Shown here: positions 9,064 to 18,151 of the stretch, in pieces | Layout of the letters: each line of letters opens with the position of its first letter | Numbering within the stretch: position 1 is the stretch's first letter | Source: Ectothiorhodospira lacustris | GTDB lineage: Bacteria > Pseudomonadota > Gammaproteobacteria > Ectothiorhodospirales > Ectothiorhodospiraceae | Assembly: GCF_022227845.1 (NCBI RefSeq) | Contig: NZ_JAJNQN010000001.1 | Coordinates: 62,001 to 126,000, forward strand | Direction: 5' to 3' | Length of the DNA stretch: 64,000 bases | Notes under the pieces: model-generated | Told to the model about the DNA's origin: nothing | The model's input: only the letters and a program-made list of their open reading frames with translations | Database searches by the model: none | Translations under genes and position numbers: made by a program

Positions 9064-9783
9064 TTACCAGTTCGGGAGCTCCCCAGCCTTGGCCAGCACC
9101 TTGAGATAGGCCTCATGGGCCTCCAGCTCCCCCTGACCGGGACGGATGACCGCCAGCGGCGGCCGATCGGCCGGGAGGCGGCGGATGCGCGTGTCTGCGG
9201 TCCGGGTCCCCTGCCCCTCCGACTCCACGCCCAGGGACAGGCTTTTCTGCCCGCCGGTCATGGCCAGGTAGACCTCCGCCAGGATGCGGGCGTCCAACAG
9301 TGCGCCGTGGAGTTCCCGGCCCGAGTTGTCGATCTGGTAGCGCTTGCACAGGGCATCCAGGCTGTTGCGCTGGCCTGGATGCATCTTGCGCGCCATCACC
9401 AGGGAGTCGGTGATGGTGCAGTAATCTTCCAGCCGCCCCCGGTCACCCTCCAGTCGCGACAGCTCGTGGTTGATGAAGCCCACGTCAAAGGGGGCATTGT
9501 GGATGATCAGCTCCGCCCCGCGCACGAACTCGATGAAGTCCTCCACCACGTCGGCAAAGCGCGGCTTATCGACGAGAAACTCATTGGTGATGCCATGGAC
9601 TTCCACCGCACCGGCATCCACTTCCCGGTCCGGCTGCAGGTACTGATGATAGTGGCACGAGGTATGACGACGCCGCACCATCTCCACGCAGCCGATCTCG
9701 ATGATGCGATGACCATCGGACGGATCCAGGCCGGTGGTCTCCGTATCCAGGATCACGATCCGGTCATTGGCTTGCAGACTCAC
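9064..9783 (-). CDS. dnaQ: DNA polymerase III epsilon subunit (proofreading exonuclease)
   Basis: 3'-5' exonuclease that proofreads replication inside the Pol III core. Exo I motif DTETTGLDP (catalytic D13 and E15), Exo II around IIHNAPFDVGFINHEL, and Exo III HGALLDARILAEVYL are all present. The C-terminal tail that binds the alpha subunit ends HEAYLKVLAKAGELPNW. 239 aa. It follows rnhA by nine bases on the same strand; in enterobacteria the two are neighbours but divergent, so here they look like an operon. Confidence 0.96.
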   Translation of the reverse strand: MSLQANDRIVILDTETTGLDPSDGHRIIEIGCVEMVRRRHTSCHYHQYLQPDREVDAGAVEVHGITNEFLVDKPRFADVVEDFIEFVRGAELIIHNAPFDVGFINHELSRLEGDRGRLEDYCTITDSLVMARKMHPGQRNSLDALCKRYQIDNSGRELHGALLDARILAEVYLAMTGGQKSLSLGVESEGQGTRTADTRIRRLPADRPPLAVIRPGQGELEAHEAYLKVLAKAGELPNW

Positions 9784-9792
9784 GATCTTTCC

Positions 9793-10236
9793 TCACTTCA
9801 CCCGCAGGGCATCAATGGCTTCGTTGGCCAGGCGGTCGGCCTGCTCGTTCTCGGGATGTCCGGTATGCCCCCGCACCCAGTGCCAGCGCACCTGATGCCG
9901 TGAGGCCGCCTCATCCAGGCGCTGCCAAAGGTCCTGATTCTTCACCGGCTCACCGGCCGCGGTACGCCAGCCGCGCCGCTTCCAGTTGGGCAGCCACTGA
10001 TTGATCCCGTTTTTGACATACTGGGAATCGGTGGTCAGATCCACCACGCAAGGGCGCTTGAGCAATTCCAGCGCAGCGATGGCGGCCATCAGCTCCATGC
10101 GATTATTGGTGGTCTGGGGCTCGTTCCCATTGAGCCGTTTTTCATGGCCCCCGAAACGCAGCAATGCCCCCCAGCCGCCGGGCCCCGGGTTCCCACGACA
10201 AGCACCATCGGTAAAGATTTCCACCACATCAGTCAC
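9793..10236 (-). CDS. rnhA: Ribonuclease HI
   Basis: Degrades the RNA strand of RNA-DNA hybrids. Sequence [20 protein letters not shown] carries the first catalytic aspartate; [13 protein letters not shown] supplies the glutamate, [10 protein letters not shown] the second aspartate and [17 protein letters not shown] the last histidine/aspartate pair. The GTG at 10236 has GGAG about nine bases upstream and gives 147 aa. An ATG at 10272 would add 12 residues and overlap the upstream methyltransferase more. Overlapping starts and stops suggest co-transcription methyltransferase-rnhA-dnaQ. Confidence 0.96.
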   Translation of the reverse strand: MTDVVEIFTDGACRGNPGPGGWGALLRFGGHEKRLNGNEPQTTNNRMELMAAIAALELLKRPCVVDLTTDSQYVKNGINQWLPNWKRRGWRTAAGEPVKNQDLWQRLDEAASRHQVRWHWVRGHTGHPENEQADRLANEAIDALRVK

Positions 10237-10993
10237 GATCCGTTCTCCGACAAAAGGGACTGGCCAGGCCACTGGGCACCATGCTTCGGGACGGCCGCCA
10301 GCGTGTCCGCAAGTGCATCACATTGGCCACGCGCTTACGGGCCAGGATCACGTAGGCGCCACCCAGGTAGGGCAGGTGACGCCCCCCCAGAGACTCTACC
10401 ACCCGCAGGCGAACCCGGAACCCGGAACGCCCCTCCGGGGGGCGAAAGCCCGCGTAGGCACGCGCCAGGACTTCGAAACCCAGCAGGGACAGCCAGTCCC
10501 TCACCCGCCCCGTCGCATGACAATGACCGGACCAAGGCCCTCCCTTGCTGCCGGAGCGCCCGGGCAGCTGCCCCCACAGTCCCGGCAGGCTCAGGGGATT
10601 GCAACCGATAATCAGGACATGCCCCTCGGGCACCAGGATGCGGTCCGTTTCACGCAGAACCTGATAGGGATCTTCCACCTGCTCCAGGCAATGCACCAGC
10701 AACACCAGATCCATGCTGTCCGTAAGAATGGGCAGGGCGTCGGCCAGGGCACTGAGATCCCCCTGGCCGGGCTCACACTCCAGGCGCACCCTATGATTGA
10801 TCCGGCTGGTGCTCAGCAGATCATGATCCGGGCTCAAGTGCCCTATCTGCAGAGCATGATAGCCGAACAGTTGCGGCACAAAGCGGTCCAGGTGGGACTG
10901 CAAGGCAGCCTGCATGGCTTGCCCCGGCGCAGACCCATACCAGACTCGCAGGCATTCCCGCTGCCGGGCACATGAAGTTCTGGGTAACGACAT
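10229..10993 (-). CDS. YafS-like SAM-dependent methyltransferase
   Basis: Class I methyltransferase-fold protein, substrate unknown. It fits the uncharacterised methyltransferase found next to rnhA/dnaQ in gammaproteobacteria (YafS in Escherichia coli). Visible are a glycine-poor motif I region [12 protein letters not shown], the post-motif [23 protein letters not shown] and [20 protein letters not shown] start at [11 protein letters not shown] (10993). A longer frame to 11062 overlaps the mltD upstream region. About 254 aa. The C-terminal tail is arginine-rich and overlaps the rnhA start. Confidence 0.82.
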   Translation of the reverse strand: MSLPRTSCARQRECLRVWYGSAPGQAMQAALQSHLDRFVPQLFGYHALQIGHLSPDHDLLSTSRINHRVRLECEPGQGDLSALADALPILTDSMDLVLLVHCLEQVEDPYQVLRETDRILVPEGHVLIIGCNPLSLPGLWGQLPGRSGSKGGPWSGHCHATGRVRDWLSLLGFEVLARAYAGFRPPEGRSGFRVRLRVVESLGGRHLPYLGGAYVILARKRVANVMHLRTRWRPSRSMVPSGLASPFCRRTDRD

Positions 10994-11090
10994 GAGTGGA
11001 GCATAGAGTTTTCCGGGGGGACATGGCCAGTGATAATAAGTGTCCCGCAGGGTTGAGGGCACGGGGATGCCCCGCTATCCTAGCTCCCCT

Positions 11091-12746
11091 ATGAAAAAGA
11101 ACAAGCCGAAAGGTCTTGGGGGCGCCCTGCTGGGGGCAGCGGCGCTGTTACTGTCGGCCTGTGCCAGCATGGATGGAGGACCCTCCGCTCAGGACGGCCC
11201 GGTTCTCACCGGGGCAGACCCTGCCGCCAAGACCAGTCAGACAACCACGGCCACCCCTTCCCGGGGGGCGGCCACCAAGCCCAAGCCCCGTATCGAGGTT
11301 GCAAGGCCGCTTACCCACACCTCGCCGGCGCCGGCCGTGGACGAAGGGCTTTGGGGCCGGGTGCGTCAAGGCTTTGCCCTGCCGGATGAGCGGGACCACG
11401 AACGGGTGCTGCATTACATCCAGTGGCACCAAGCCAACTCCGACTATCTGGGCCAGGTCCTGGCCAGAGCTGAACCCTACCTCCACTATATCCTGGAAGA
11501 AATCGAGGCCAGGGATCTGCCTGCCGAACTGCTGCTGCTGCCGGTGGTGGAAAGTGCCTATCGCCCCGATGTCTATTCCTCGGGGCAGGCAGCGGGCATC
11601 TGGCAGTTCATCCCCTCAACGGGCAGTCACTTCGGTCTCCATCAGAACTGGTGGTATGACGGCCGCAAGGACATTCATGCCTCCACCCACGCGGCCCTGA
11701 ACTACCTCACCCAACTGCACGAGCGCTTCAACGGCGACTGGCTGCTGGCCCTGGCGGCCTACAATGCCGGACAAGGCACCGTCAGCCGGGCCATCACCCG
11801 CAATGAATCACTCGGACAGCCCACCGACTACTGGAATCTGGACCTGCCGCGGGAGACCCAGCACTACGTCCCCAGACTGCTGGCCCTGCAGGCCATCGTG
11901 ACCGACCCGGAGCACTACCAGGTCGGCCTCTGGCCCGTGCCGGACGAGCCACGTCTGGGACTGGTGGAACTGGGCGGACAACTGGAACTGAGCATCGCCG
12001 CGGAACTGGCTGACTTGTCCCTGGATGACATCACGCAACTCAACCCCGGGTTCCACCGCTGGGCCACGGACCCGGAAGGCCCCCATCACCTGCTCCTGCC
12101 GCTGGATCGCGTGGAGCCCTTCCAGATCGCCCTCGCCGCCCTGCCCCGGGAACAGCGCGTATCCTGGCTGCGGCACCGGGTTCAGCCCGGTGAGACACTG
12201 GGACACATCGCCGCCCGCTACAACACCACCATCGCGCTCCTGCAACGGACCAATGAACTGCGGAGCCACATAATCCGGGTCGGGGATCATCTCCTCATCC
12301 CCACCGCAGAGCCCTCCCCCGAGACTGTTACGGCCCGGCAGGACGAGGGCCGGTCGGTTTCACGGACCCACAACACCCTCCATCACCGGGTACAACCGGG
12401 TGACACCCTCTGGGCCCTCGCCAGGACCTATGACGTTTCTTTGCAGGAGCTGGCGGCCTGGAACCGCATCAGCAGTGACGCCACCCTGCGCCCGGGCCAG
12501 ACCCTGCTGATACGGCAGGCGGGGACGACCACGGCGGCAGCGCAACCCGCAGCGATGGCAACCGGCGCCGCCCGCGGAAACACCCTGACCTATGCGGTTC
12601 GTCCCGGCGATTCACTGTCCTCCATTTCCCGGCGCTTCGGGGTTCGGGTCAGCGATATCCAGGTCTGGAACCAACTGGATGGGCATCTGATTCGCCCCGG
12701 TCAGCAGCTTCATCTCCACCTGGATGGCCATCCGCAGGAAAGCTGA
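11091..12746 (+). CDS. mltD: Membrane-bound lytic murein transglycosylase D with three LysM repeats
   Basis: Periplasmic lipoprotein that cleaves peptidoglycan glycan strands. A signal peptide ends at the lipobox LSAC (Cys about residue 24). The SLT domain has the catalytic glutamate in LLPVVESAYRPDVYS, then AAGIWQFIPSTG and LLALAAYNAGQGTV. Three C-terminal LysM cell-wall binding repeats begin HRVQPGETLGHIA, HRVQPGDTLWALA and YAVRPGDSLSSIS. 551 aa from the ATG at 11091. Divergent from the yafS-like gene, as in enterobacteria. Confidence 0.95.
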   Translation: MKKNKPKGLGGALLGAAALLLSACASMDGGPSAQDGPVLTGADPAAKTSQTTTATPSRGAATKPKPRIEVARPLTHTSPAPAVDEGLWGRVRQGFALPDERDHERVLHYIQWHQANSDYLGQVLARAEPYLHYILEEIEARDLPAELLLLPVVESAYRPDVYSSGQAAGIWQFIPSTGSHFGLHQNWWYDGRKDIHASTHAALNYLTQLHERFNGDWLLALAAYNAGQGTVSRAITRNESLGQPTDYWNLDLPRETQHYVPRLLALQAIVTDPEHYQVGLWPVPDEPRLGLVELGGQLELSIAAELADLSLDDITQLNPGFHRWATDPEGPHHLLLPLDRVEPFQIALAALPREQRVSWLRHRVQPGETLGHIAARYNTTIALLQRTNELRSHIIRVGDHLLIPTAEPSPETVTARQDEGRSVSRTHNTLHHRVQPGDTLWALARTYDVSLQELAAWNRISSDATLRPGQTLLIRQAGTTTAAAQPAAMATGAARGNTLTYAVRPGDSLSSISRRFGVRVSDIQVWNQLDGHLIRPGQQLHLHLDGHPQES

Positions 12747-12750
12747 CGAC

Positions 12751-12768
12751 GCCGCCCGCCGAGGCGGC
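12751..12768 (+). terminator. Possible weak terminator hairpin after mltD
   Basis: Arms GCCGCC (12751-12756) and GGCGGC (12763-12768) with a six-base loop just after the mltD stop; only two T follow, so it is a marginal intrinsic terminator. Confidence 0.3.
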
Positions 12769-12863
12769 TTCAGCGGCATGCCGATACCTTTCGGAGCAAG
12801 ACACATAGCATCTGGAAGCGCGCCCGCCTATGATCTGGGGACACGGACTTCCCCCTTTGCCCG

Positions 12864-13706
12864 ATGCACCCAGCAGCCGCCATGCACTCTTCCGAAACCC
12901 TCCAGATCGTCGGCCGCACCCATCCCGGGAAAATCCGGCCCCATAACGAGGACTGCATCGGAGAAGACCCTCAACTGGGTATCGTCGTGGTCGCCGACGG
13001 CATGGGTGGCCACCTGGCGGGCGAGGTCGCCAGCCGTCTGGCGGTGGACACGGTGCTGCAGAATCTCAAGCAGTGCCTCAAAAAAACCGCCCCCGACCAC
13101 CGAACCGGGGATACTGTCGCTCTGGATCGCAGCCTCGCCGTCCGGCGGGCCATCATCAATGCCAACATGGCCATCCAGCAGGCGGGCAGGGACCATGCCG
13201 GTCATGCCGGCATGGGCACCACTCTGGTCATGGCCCTGTTCAATCACCACCGGGTGATCCTGGCCCACGTCGGTGACTCAAGAATCTATCGTTTTCGGGA
13301 AGATCGCCTGGAGCAGATGACCACGGACCACACCCTGATCCAGGAAATGGTGGATCGGGGTTTCTATTCCCATCAGGAGGCACGGGTATCGGTCAACCGC
13401 AACCTGGTCACCCGTGCGCTGGGCATCGACAGCACCGTGGCCGTGGATATCCGGGATGAAATGGTGCTACCCGGTGATATTTACCTGCTGTGCTCCGACG
13501 GCCTGAACGACATGCTGGAAGATGCTTTCATCGAGGATGTCCTGCGCCAGCACCCTTCCGACCTGGGGCAGGCGGCCGACCTGCTGGTGCAAAAGGCCAA
13601 CGAACACGGCGGGCGGGACAACATCTCCGTCGTACTGGCAAAACCCGCCTTGCCGCTCACCCGTCGGATGCCCTGGTACCGACGCGTGATCAAATTCTGG
13701 CGTTGA
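12864..13706 (+). CDS. PP2C-family serine/threonine phosphatase
   Basis: Metal-dependent protein phosphatase. Motifs include RPHNEDCIGE (metal-binding Asp), VVVADGMGGHLAGEVAS, GMGTTLVMALF, LAHVGDSRIYRF, MTTDHTLIQEMV, LLCSDGLNDML and GGRDNISVVL, the full PP2C set. 280 aa from the first ATG; a second ATG at 12882 is possible and neither has a strong ribosome site. Followed within 26 bp by two FHA proteins, so it probably belongs to a phosphothreonine signalling module whose kinase is not visible here. Confidence 0.93.
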   Translation: MHPAAAMHSSETLQIVGRTHPGKIRPHNEDCIGEDPQLGIVVVADGMGGHLAGEVASRLAVDTVLQNLKQCLKKTAPDHRTGDTVALDRSLAVRRAIINANMAIQQAGRDHAGHAGMGTTLVMALFNHHRVILAHVGDSRIYRFREDRLEQMTTDHTLIQEMVDRGFYSHQEARVSVNRNLVTRALGIDSTVAVDIRDEMVLPGDIYLLCSDGLNDMLEDAFIEDVLRQHPSDLGQAADLLVQKANEHGGRDNISVVLAKPALPLTRRMPWYRRVIKFWR

Positions 13707-13731
13707 TTTGCAGGAGGCGCAGGCGTCAACC

Positions 13732-14439
13732 ATGTCCAGACTCTGTCTTTCCTGTGGCGATACGTTGATCGGTGAGTATCCCATGGGACAGAAAACCCTC
13801 AGCATCGGCCGTCGACCGGACAACGACATACGGCTCAATAACCTGGCCGTCAGCGGCTACCATGCCCAGGTGATCAGCCTGCTCAATGATGCCTTGGTGG
13901 AAGACCTCGGCAGCACCAACGGCACCCTGGTCAATGGCATCCGGATTCGCAAGCGGGTACTGCAGGAAGGGGACGTCATCGCCATCGGGAACTACCAGAT
14001 CCGTTTTACCCAGGTCAGCGCGCCCAGGGAAGACAACCGCCATAGCGGTGACGAGACACTGATCCTTACCTCGGCCCCCCTCCCATCCCCGACCCCTGTC
14101 AACCAGGCTACGGCCGACGCCCCCGTCGCCGGCCGGAAAGCGCTCGTCACGCATCCCACCCTGACCCTGTGCAAGGCCAGGGTTCAGATACTCAGCGGCG
14201 CCAACGCAGGCCGTGAACTGCCCATTACCAAGTCCGTGACCACCCTGGGTCATCCCGGCGTGCAAGTCGCAGCGATCCTGCGTCGCGGCACGGACTACTA
14301 CATCACGCACGTTGAGGGCGGCTCCAGAAAAACCCCTCCCCGGCTCAATGGTACCGATTTCACCACCCAGGCGCGCCCGCTCAGAAACCATGACATCATC
14401 GACGTCGCGGGAGTACGCATGGAATTCATGATGAATTAG
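13732..14439 (+). CDS. FHA-domain protein with second FHA-like C-terminal domain
   Basis: The N-terminal FHA domain (about residues 13-100) reads TLSIGRRPDNDIRL, then AVSGYHAQV and DLGSTNGTLVNG, so phosphothreonine-binding residues are intact. After a proline/threonine-rich linker a second region (VQILSGANAGRELPITK, VTTLGHPGVQVAAI, IIDVAGVRMEFM) resembles a degenerate FHA fold. The very N-terminus has CLSCG, half of a zinc ribbon. 235 aa from the ATG at 13732; the AGGAGG 14 bases upstream is far for a ribosome site. Downstream of the phosphatase and upstream of a paralogue. Confidence 0.85.
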   Translation: MSRLCLSCGDTLIGEYPMGQKTLSIGRRPDNDIRLNNLAVSGYHAQVISLLNDALVEDLGSTNGTLVNGIRIRKRVLQEGDVIAIGNYQIRFTQVSAPREDNRHSGDETLILTSAPLPSPTPVNQATADAPVAGRKALVTHPTLTLCKARVQILSGANAGRELPITKSVTTLGHPGVQVAAILRRGTDYYITHVEGGSRKTPPRLNGTDFTTQARPLRNHDIIDVAGVRMEFMMN

Positions 14440-14458
14440 GGAAGTTCTGAAAAAGCCC
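14439..14458. repeat. Isolated 20-bp repeat end between the FHA genes
   Basis: Twenty bases starting GGGAAGTTCTGAA occur again, inverted and without mismatch, at 49464-49483, at the edge of the repeat island in the sHdr cluster. Here only the end is present, starting on the last base of the upstream stop codon. Confidence 0.6.
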
Positions 14459-14498
14459 CTGGCCATCATCTGGACGGGGGATCTGCGAGGAGGATTCC

Positions 14499-15245
14499 TT
14501 GGCTTATCTACAGGCATACATCAACCGCCGGCCCGCCGGCGAATATCCGCTGCAGGAAGGCACCACGACCATCGGTCGCCGGCAGGGCAATCTGATCCGC
14601 CTGGATGACCGTTCGGTCAGCGGCCACCACGCCCGCCTCCGGTTTTACCGAGGCATCGCCACCCTGCACGATCTTGAAAGCACCAACGGTACCTTCGTCA
14701 ACGGCGAAAAGATCCGGGAAGCCACGATCCAGGATGGTGATTTCATCATCATCGGCAAATATCGTCTCCGTTTCCGGCTGAGCCGGCAGGCCTCGCAACA
14801 GGAACCGGAGGCGCAATCCCCGGATGACGGCACCTATATCCTGCGCCTGGCGACACCGGGGATGCCGCCCATCCTGGCAGGCCGTGAGATCAGTCACCAG
14901 ATCCGCGGCACCCGGGCACAGGCGGCGGCCTCATCGTCCGACGACGAGCACATGGACATGGCGGCGCCACGCGTCACCCTGCGCATCCTCAGTGGACGCA
15001 ACCAAGGCAGACATCTGGATCTGCTGTCGGCCGTGAATGCCCTGGGTGAACCGGGACGACAGGTGGTCGCACTGATCCGCGATGAAGGACAGCTATTCCT
15101 GCAGCCCCTGGAAGCCGAACTGGGCCCGCCTCTGATCAATCACCGGCCGGTCGAGGGCCATGGTCGGCACCCGCTGCAACAGGACGACCTGCTGGAAGTG
15201 GCGGGTGTCCGCATGGTGGTCAACATCGAGATGCCGACCCGGTAA
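14499..15245 (+). CDS. FHA-domain protein, paralogue of the preceding gene
   Basis: The N-terminal FHA domain shows TTIGRRQGNLIRLDD, RSVSGHHARLRF and DLESTNGTFVNGEK, the phosphothreonine pocket. The C-terminal half (TLRILSGRNQGRHLDLL, ALGEPGRQVVALI, LLEVAGVRMVV) matches the C-terminal half of the upstream FHA protein, so the pair arose by duplication. Start is TTG at 14499 with a perfect AGGAGG seven bases upstream; no in-frame ATG fits the FHA N-terminus. 248 aa. No signal peptide or membrane segment, so cytoplasmic. Confidence 0.88.
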   Translation: MAYLQAYINRRPAGEYPLQEGTTTIGRRQGNLIRLDDRSVSGHHARLRFYRGIATLHDLESTNGTFVNGEKIREATIQDGDFIIIGKYRLRFRLSRQASQQEPEAQSPDDGTYILRLATPGMPPILAGREISHQIRGTRAQAAASSSDDEHMDMAAPRVTLRILSGRNQGRHLDLLSAVNALGEPGRQVVALIRDEGQLFLQPLEAELGPPLINHRPVEGHGRHPLQQDDLLEVAGVRMVVNIEMPTR

Positions 15246-15287
15246 GCGCGCACGTCCTCAGTGGCAGGCACACCTCGTTCGCCCGCC

Positions 15288-16949
15288 TCAGTCCAGGGTT
15301 ACCCGCGGCACCGCCGACAGCAGCTTCTTTGTGTATTCATGCTCGGGTTGCCGACAGATCCGGCGGGCCTCCCCTTGCTCCACCACCCGCCCCTGATACA
15401 TCACCGCCATGGTATCCGCCAGGTATTCCACCACCCCGATATTGTGGGTGATGAACAGCAGGGTCAGCCCCCGCTCCCGGGTAAGGCGGCTCAGGATCTG
15501 CAGCACCTCCGCCTGCACGGAGACATCCAGGGCACTGGTCACCTCGTCACAGACGATGAAGGACGGCTCCAGTACCAGGGCGCGGGCAATGCCGATACGC
15601 TGGCGCTGCCCCCCGGAAAACTCATGGGGATAACGCCACAGGCTTTCCACCGGCAGTTGTACCTGCTCCAGCACCTGGGCCGCCATGGCCAGCCGCTCCT
15701 CCCGATCCTTGCCGATCCCGTGCACGGCCATGGGTTCGGTCAGGGTGGCCGCCACGGTCAGGCGGGGATTGAGGGACGACATGGGGTCCTGAAAGATGAT
15801 CTGCATGCGCCGGCGGTAGGGCTTCATAGCCGAGGCCGGCAGACGAGTGATGTCCTCCCCGGCAAACAGGATGCGTCCGCCGGTGGGTTCCAGCAACCGG
15901 ATGATCGCCCGACCCAGGGTGGTCTTGCCGCAGCCTGACTCCCCCACCAGGGCCAGTACCTGCCCTTTGGGGATATCCAGGCTCACCCCGTCCACCGCCC
16001 GCACATGATCCACCACCCGACGCATGAGTCCCTTGCGCACCGGGAAATGGATCTGCAGGTCCTGCAGACGGATCAGCGGCGCCTCCGGCGTTTTCCCGGC
16101 AGCCCGGGCCGGCCCCTGAGCAGCCCGGCGCCGGCTGAGGTTCTCCGGCAGGGCATCGATGAGTTGCCGGGTATAGGCATGCTGCGGCCGGTGCAGGACC
16201 TGCTGCACGGTCCCCTCTTCCACCAGCCGGCCCAGACGCATCACGCCCAGCCGGTGCCCCATCCGGGCCACCACGCCGAAATCATGAGTGATGAAGAGCA
16301 TGGCCATGCCGTTACGATCCTGCAGTTCCCGCATCAGACGCAGGATCTCCGCCTGCACCGTCACATCCAGGGCTGTGGTCGGCTCGTCGGCGATCAGCAG
16401 ATCCGGCTCACAGGCCATGGCCATGGCGATCATCACCCGCTGGCGCTGCCCGCCGGAAAGACGATGGGGAAACTCATCCACCCGTTCGGCAGGATGGGGG
16501 ATCTGCACCTGGGCCAGGGCCTCGATGGCCCGCTCCCGCGTCTCGGCCTCCGACAGGTCCGAACGGTGCAGCCTGAGCACTTCCATGATCTGCTCGCCCA
16601 CCGTGAACACCGGATTCAGGGAGGTCATGGGCTCCTGGAAGATCATGCTCATGCGGGCACCGCGGATGCGGCGGCGTTCTGCCTCGGGCAGACGCAGCAT
16701 GTCCACGGTCCTTTGGCTGCCGTCCGCACGGCGCTCCTGGAACAGGATCTGCCCGCCGGGGTGATGACTGATATCCCGGGGCAGCAACTGGATCACCGAC
16801 AGGGCCGTGACCGACTTGCCGCTGCCCGACTCCCCCACCAGGCAGAAGGTCTCCCCCCGCTCGATACCGAAGCTGATCTCATCCACGGCCGTCACGGTCC
16901 GGCCGCCGGCCTGGAGATGGGTCTGCAGGTTTTTGACCTCCAGCAGCAT
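15288..16949 (-). CDS. yejF: Peptide ABC transporter ATP-binding protein, two ATPase domains (YejF-like)
   Basis: Two fused nucleotide-binding domains energise uptake of peptides, as in the Yej (microcin C) and oligopeptide systems. Domain 1 has GESGSGKSVTA, LSGGQRQRVMIAMA and LLIADEPTTALDV. Domain 2 has GESGCGKTTLG, FSGGQRQRIGIARA and FIVCDEVTSALDV. The sequence after each ATPase fits the oligopeptide C-terminal extension. 553 aa. Last gene of the four-gene minus-strand operon binding protein-permease-permease-ATPase; two bases after the permease stop. Confidence 0.92.
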   Translation of the reverse strand: MLLEVKNLQTHLQAGGRTVTAVDEISFGIERGETFCLVGESGSGKSVTALSVIQLLPRDISHHPGGQILFQERRADGSQRTVDMLRLPEAERRRIRGARMSMIFQEPMTSLNPVFTVGEQIMEVLRLHRSDLSEAETRERAIEALAQVQIPHPAERVDEFPHRLSGGQRQRVMIAMAMACEPDLLIADEPTTALDVTVQAEILRLMRELQDRNGMAMLFITHDFGVVARMGHRLGVMRLGRLVEEGTVQQVLHRPQHAYTRQLIDALPENLSRRRAAQGPARAAGKTPEAPLIRLQDLQIHFPVRKGLMRRVVDHVRAVDGVSLDIPKGQVLALVGESGCGKTTLGRAIIRLLEPTGGRILFAGEDITRLPASAMKPYRRRMQIIFQDPMSSLNPRLTVAATLTEPMAVHGIGKDREERLAMAAQVLEQVQLPVESLWRYPHEFSGGQRQRIGIARALVLEPSFIVCDEVTSALDVSVQAEVLQILSRLTRERGLTLLFITHNIGVVEYLADTMAVMYQGRVVEQGEARRICRQPEHEYTKKLLSAVPRVTLD

Positions 16950-16951
16950 GT

Positions 16952-18151
16952 TCAGGCCTTCTTCTTCAGATAGGGATCAAGGGCATCCCGCAAGGACTCG
17001 CCCACCAGGTTGTAGGCAAACACGGTGAGGAAGATGGCCCCGCCGGGGAAGGCGGCCATCCACCAGTTGAAGGAAGAGGACTGCACCGCCTGGTTGAGCA
17101 TCTGCCCCCAGGAGGGGTCATCCACCAGCCCCAGCCCCAGGAAGCTCAGGGTGGCCTCCGCCAGGATCGCCGAGGCCACCCCGAAGCTGGCCGCCACCAG
17201 GATGGGGGCCACGCCGTTGGGCAGCATGTGTCGGAACAGCACGGAGCGCAGCGGCAGGCCACAGGCCACCGCCGCCTGCACATAGTCCTGCTCCCGCAGC
17301 TTGAGGAACTCGGCGCGCACGTAACGGGCATACCCGGACCAGGAGGTAATGCCGATGATGATCATCATCATGTAGAGACTGCGGCCGAAAAAGGCGACAA
17401 AGGTGAGCAGTAGGAACAGGGTGGGGATGGCCTCGAAGATCTCAACGATACGCATCCCGATCATGTCCACGATGCCGGAGAAGTACCCCATCAGACCGCC
17501 CACGATGACGCCGATCACCAGGGCGATGCCGGTGGCGATGAAGCCGATGGCCAGGGCAATGCGTGAGGCATGGACCATCCGCGACAGCACATCGGCGCCG
17601 TTTTCCTCCGTACCCAGCCAGTGTCGGCGTCGCTCATCGGCCAGGGGCGACTCCAGACCCGTATCGCCAAAGTCCCGCAAATAGTCCTTGGGCGAATACG
17701 GGATCGGGGCACGCAGCACCCGGTCGTACTGCCCGGCCGCCTCCGCCTCCCGGTACTGCTCATAGATCACCAGCTTGGGTGGCGAAACGGTGAAGGCGCT
17801 GAGTCCGCCACTGAGCACCAGCACCCCCGACAGGATCAGCAGCTTCCGTGACAGGGACATACTCAGAAACAACAGCACCAGGCCGGTGCAGAAGCCCGCC
17901 ATCAAGGTCACGTCGGTGGCGGTCAGATAGCGCAGCACCGGGCTGGACCAGGTGCCCTGCTCCAGGATCAGCCAGGGATGGCTGCTGGCCAGGAAGGGGG
18001 CAAACACCGCCGCCGCCGCCAGGATGCCGATCCAGGCCAGCCCCACCCGGGCACCCCAGCGCAGCAGGACCTCCCTGGCCACCTGGGCCCCGTAGCTGCG
18101 GGAGCGGCGGGCGGGGGGCGTCAGCATCTTGTCCGGCACCGTGTCAGTCAT
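16952..18151 (-). CDS. yejE: Peptide ABC transporter permease (YejE-like), enlarged
   Basis: Inner-membrane permease of the Yej/Opp family. The C-terminal half carries the normal BPD_transp_1 domain with HWLGTEENGADVLSRMVH, IALVIGVIVGGLMGYFSG and the EAA loop VQAAVACGLPLRSVLFRHMLPNG. Between the first helix (about 33-52) and that domain an inserted region (about 87-125) adds two more hydrophobic helices. 399 aa versus roughly 340 in Escherichia coli YejE. The start overlaps the upstream permease stop by eight bases. Confidence 0.9.
   Translation of the reverse strand: MTDTVPDKMLTPPARRSRSYGAQVAREVLLRWGARVGLAWIGILAAAAVFAPFLASSHPWLILEQGTWSSPVLRYLTATDVTLMAGFCTGLVLLFLSMSLSRKLLILSGVLVLSGGLSAFTVSPPKLVIYEQYREAEAAGQYDRVLRAPIPYSPKDYLRDFGDTGLESPLADERRRHWLGTEENGADVLSRMVHASRIALAIGFIATGIALVIGVIVGGLMGYFSGIVDMIGMRIVEIFEAIPTLFLLLTFVAFFGRSLYMMMIIIGITSWSGYARYVRAEFLKLREQDYVQAAVACGLPLRSVLFRHMLPNGVAPILVAASFGVASAILAEATLSFLGLGLVDDPSWGQMLNQAVQSSSFNWWMAAFPGGAIFLTVFAYNLVGESLRDALDPYLKKKA

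Noticed and set aside
12751-12768. A strong terminator after mltD
   Set aside because: The hairpin is short and followed by only two T; kept as a low-confidence feature, not a finding.
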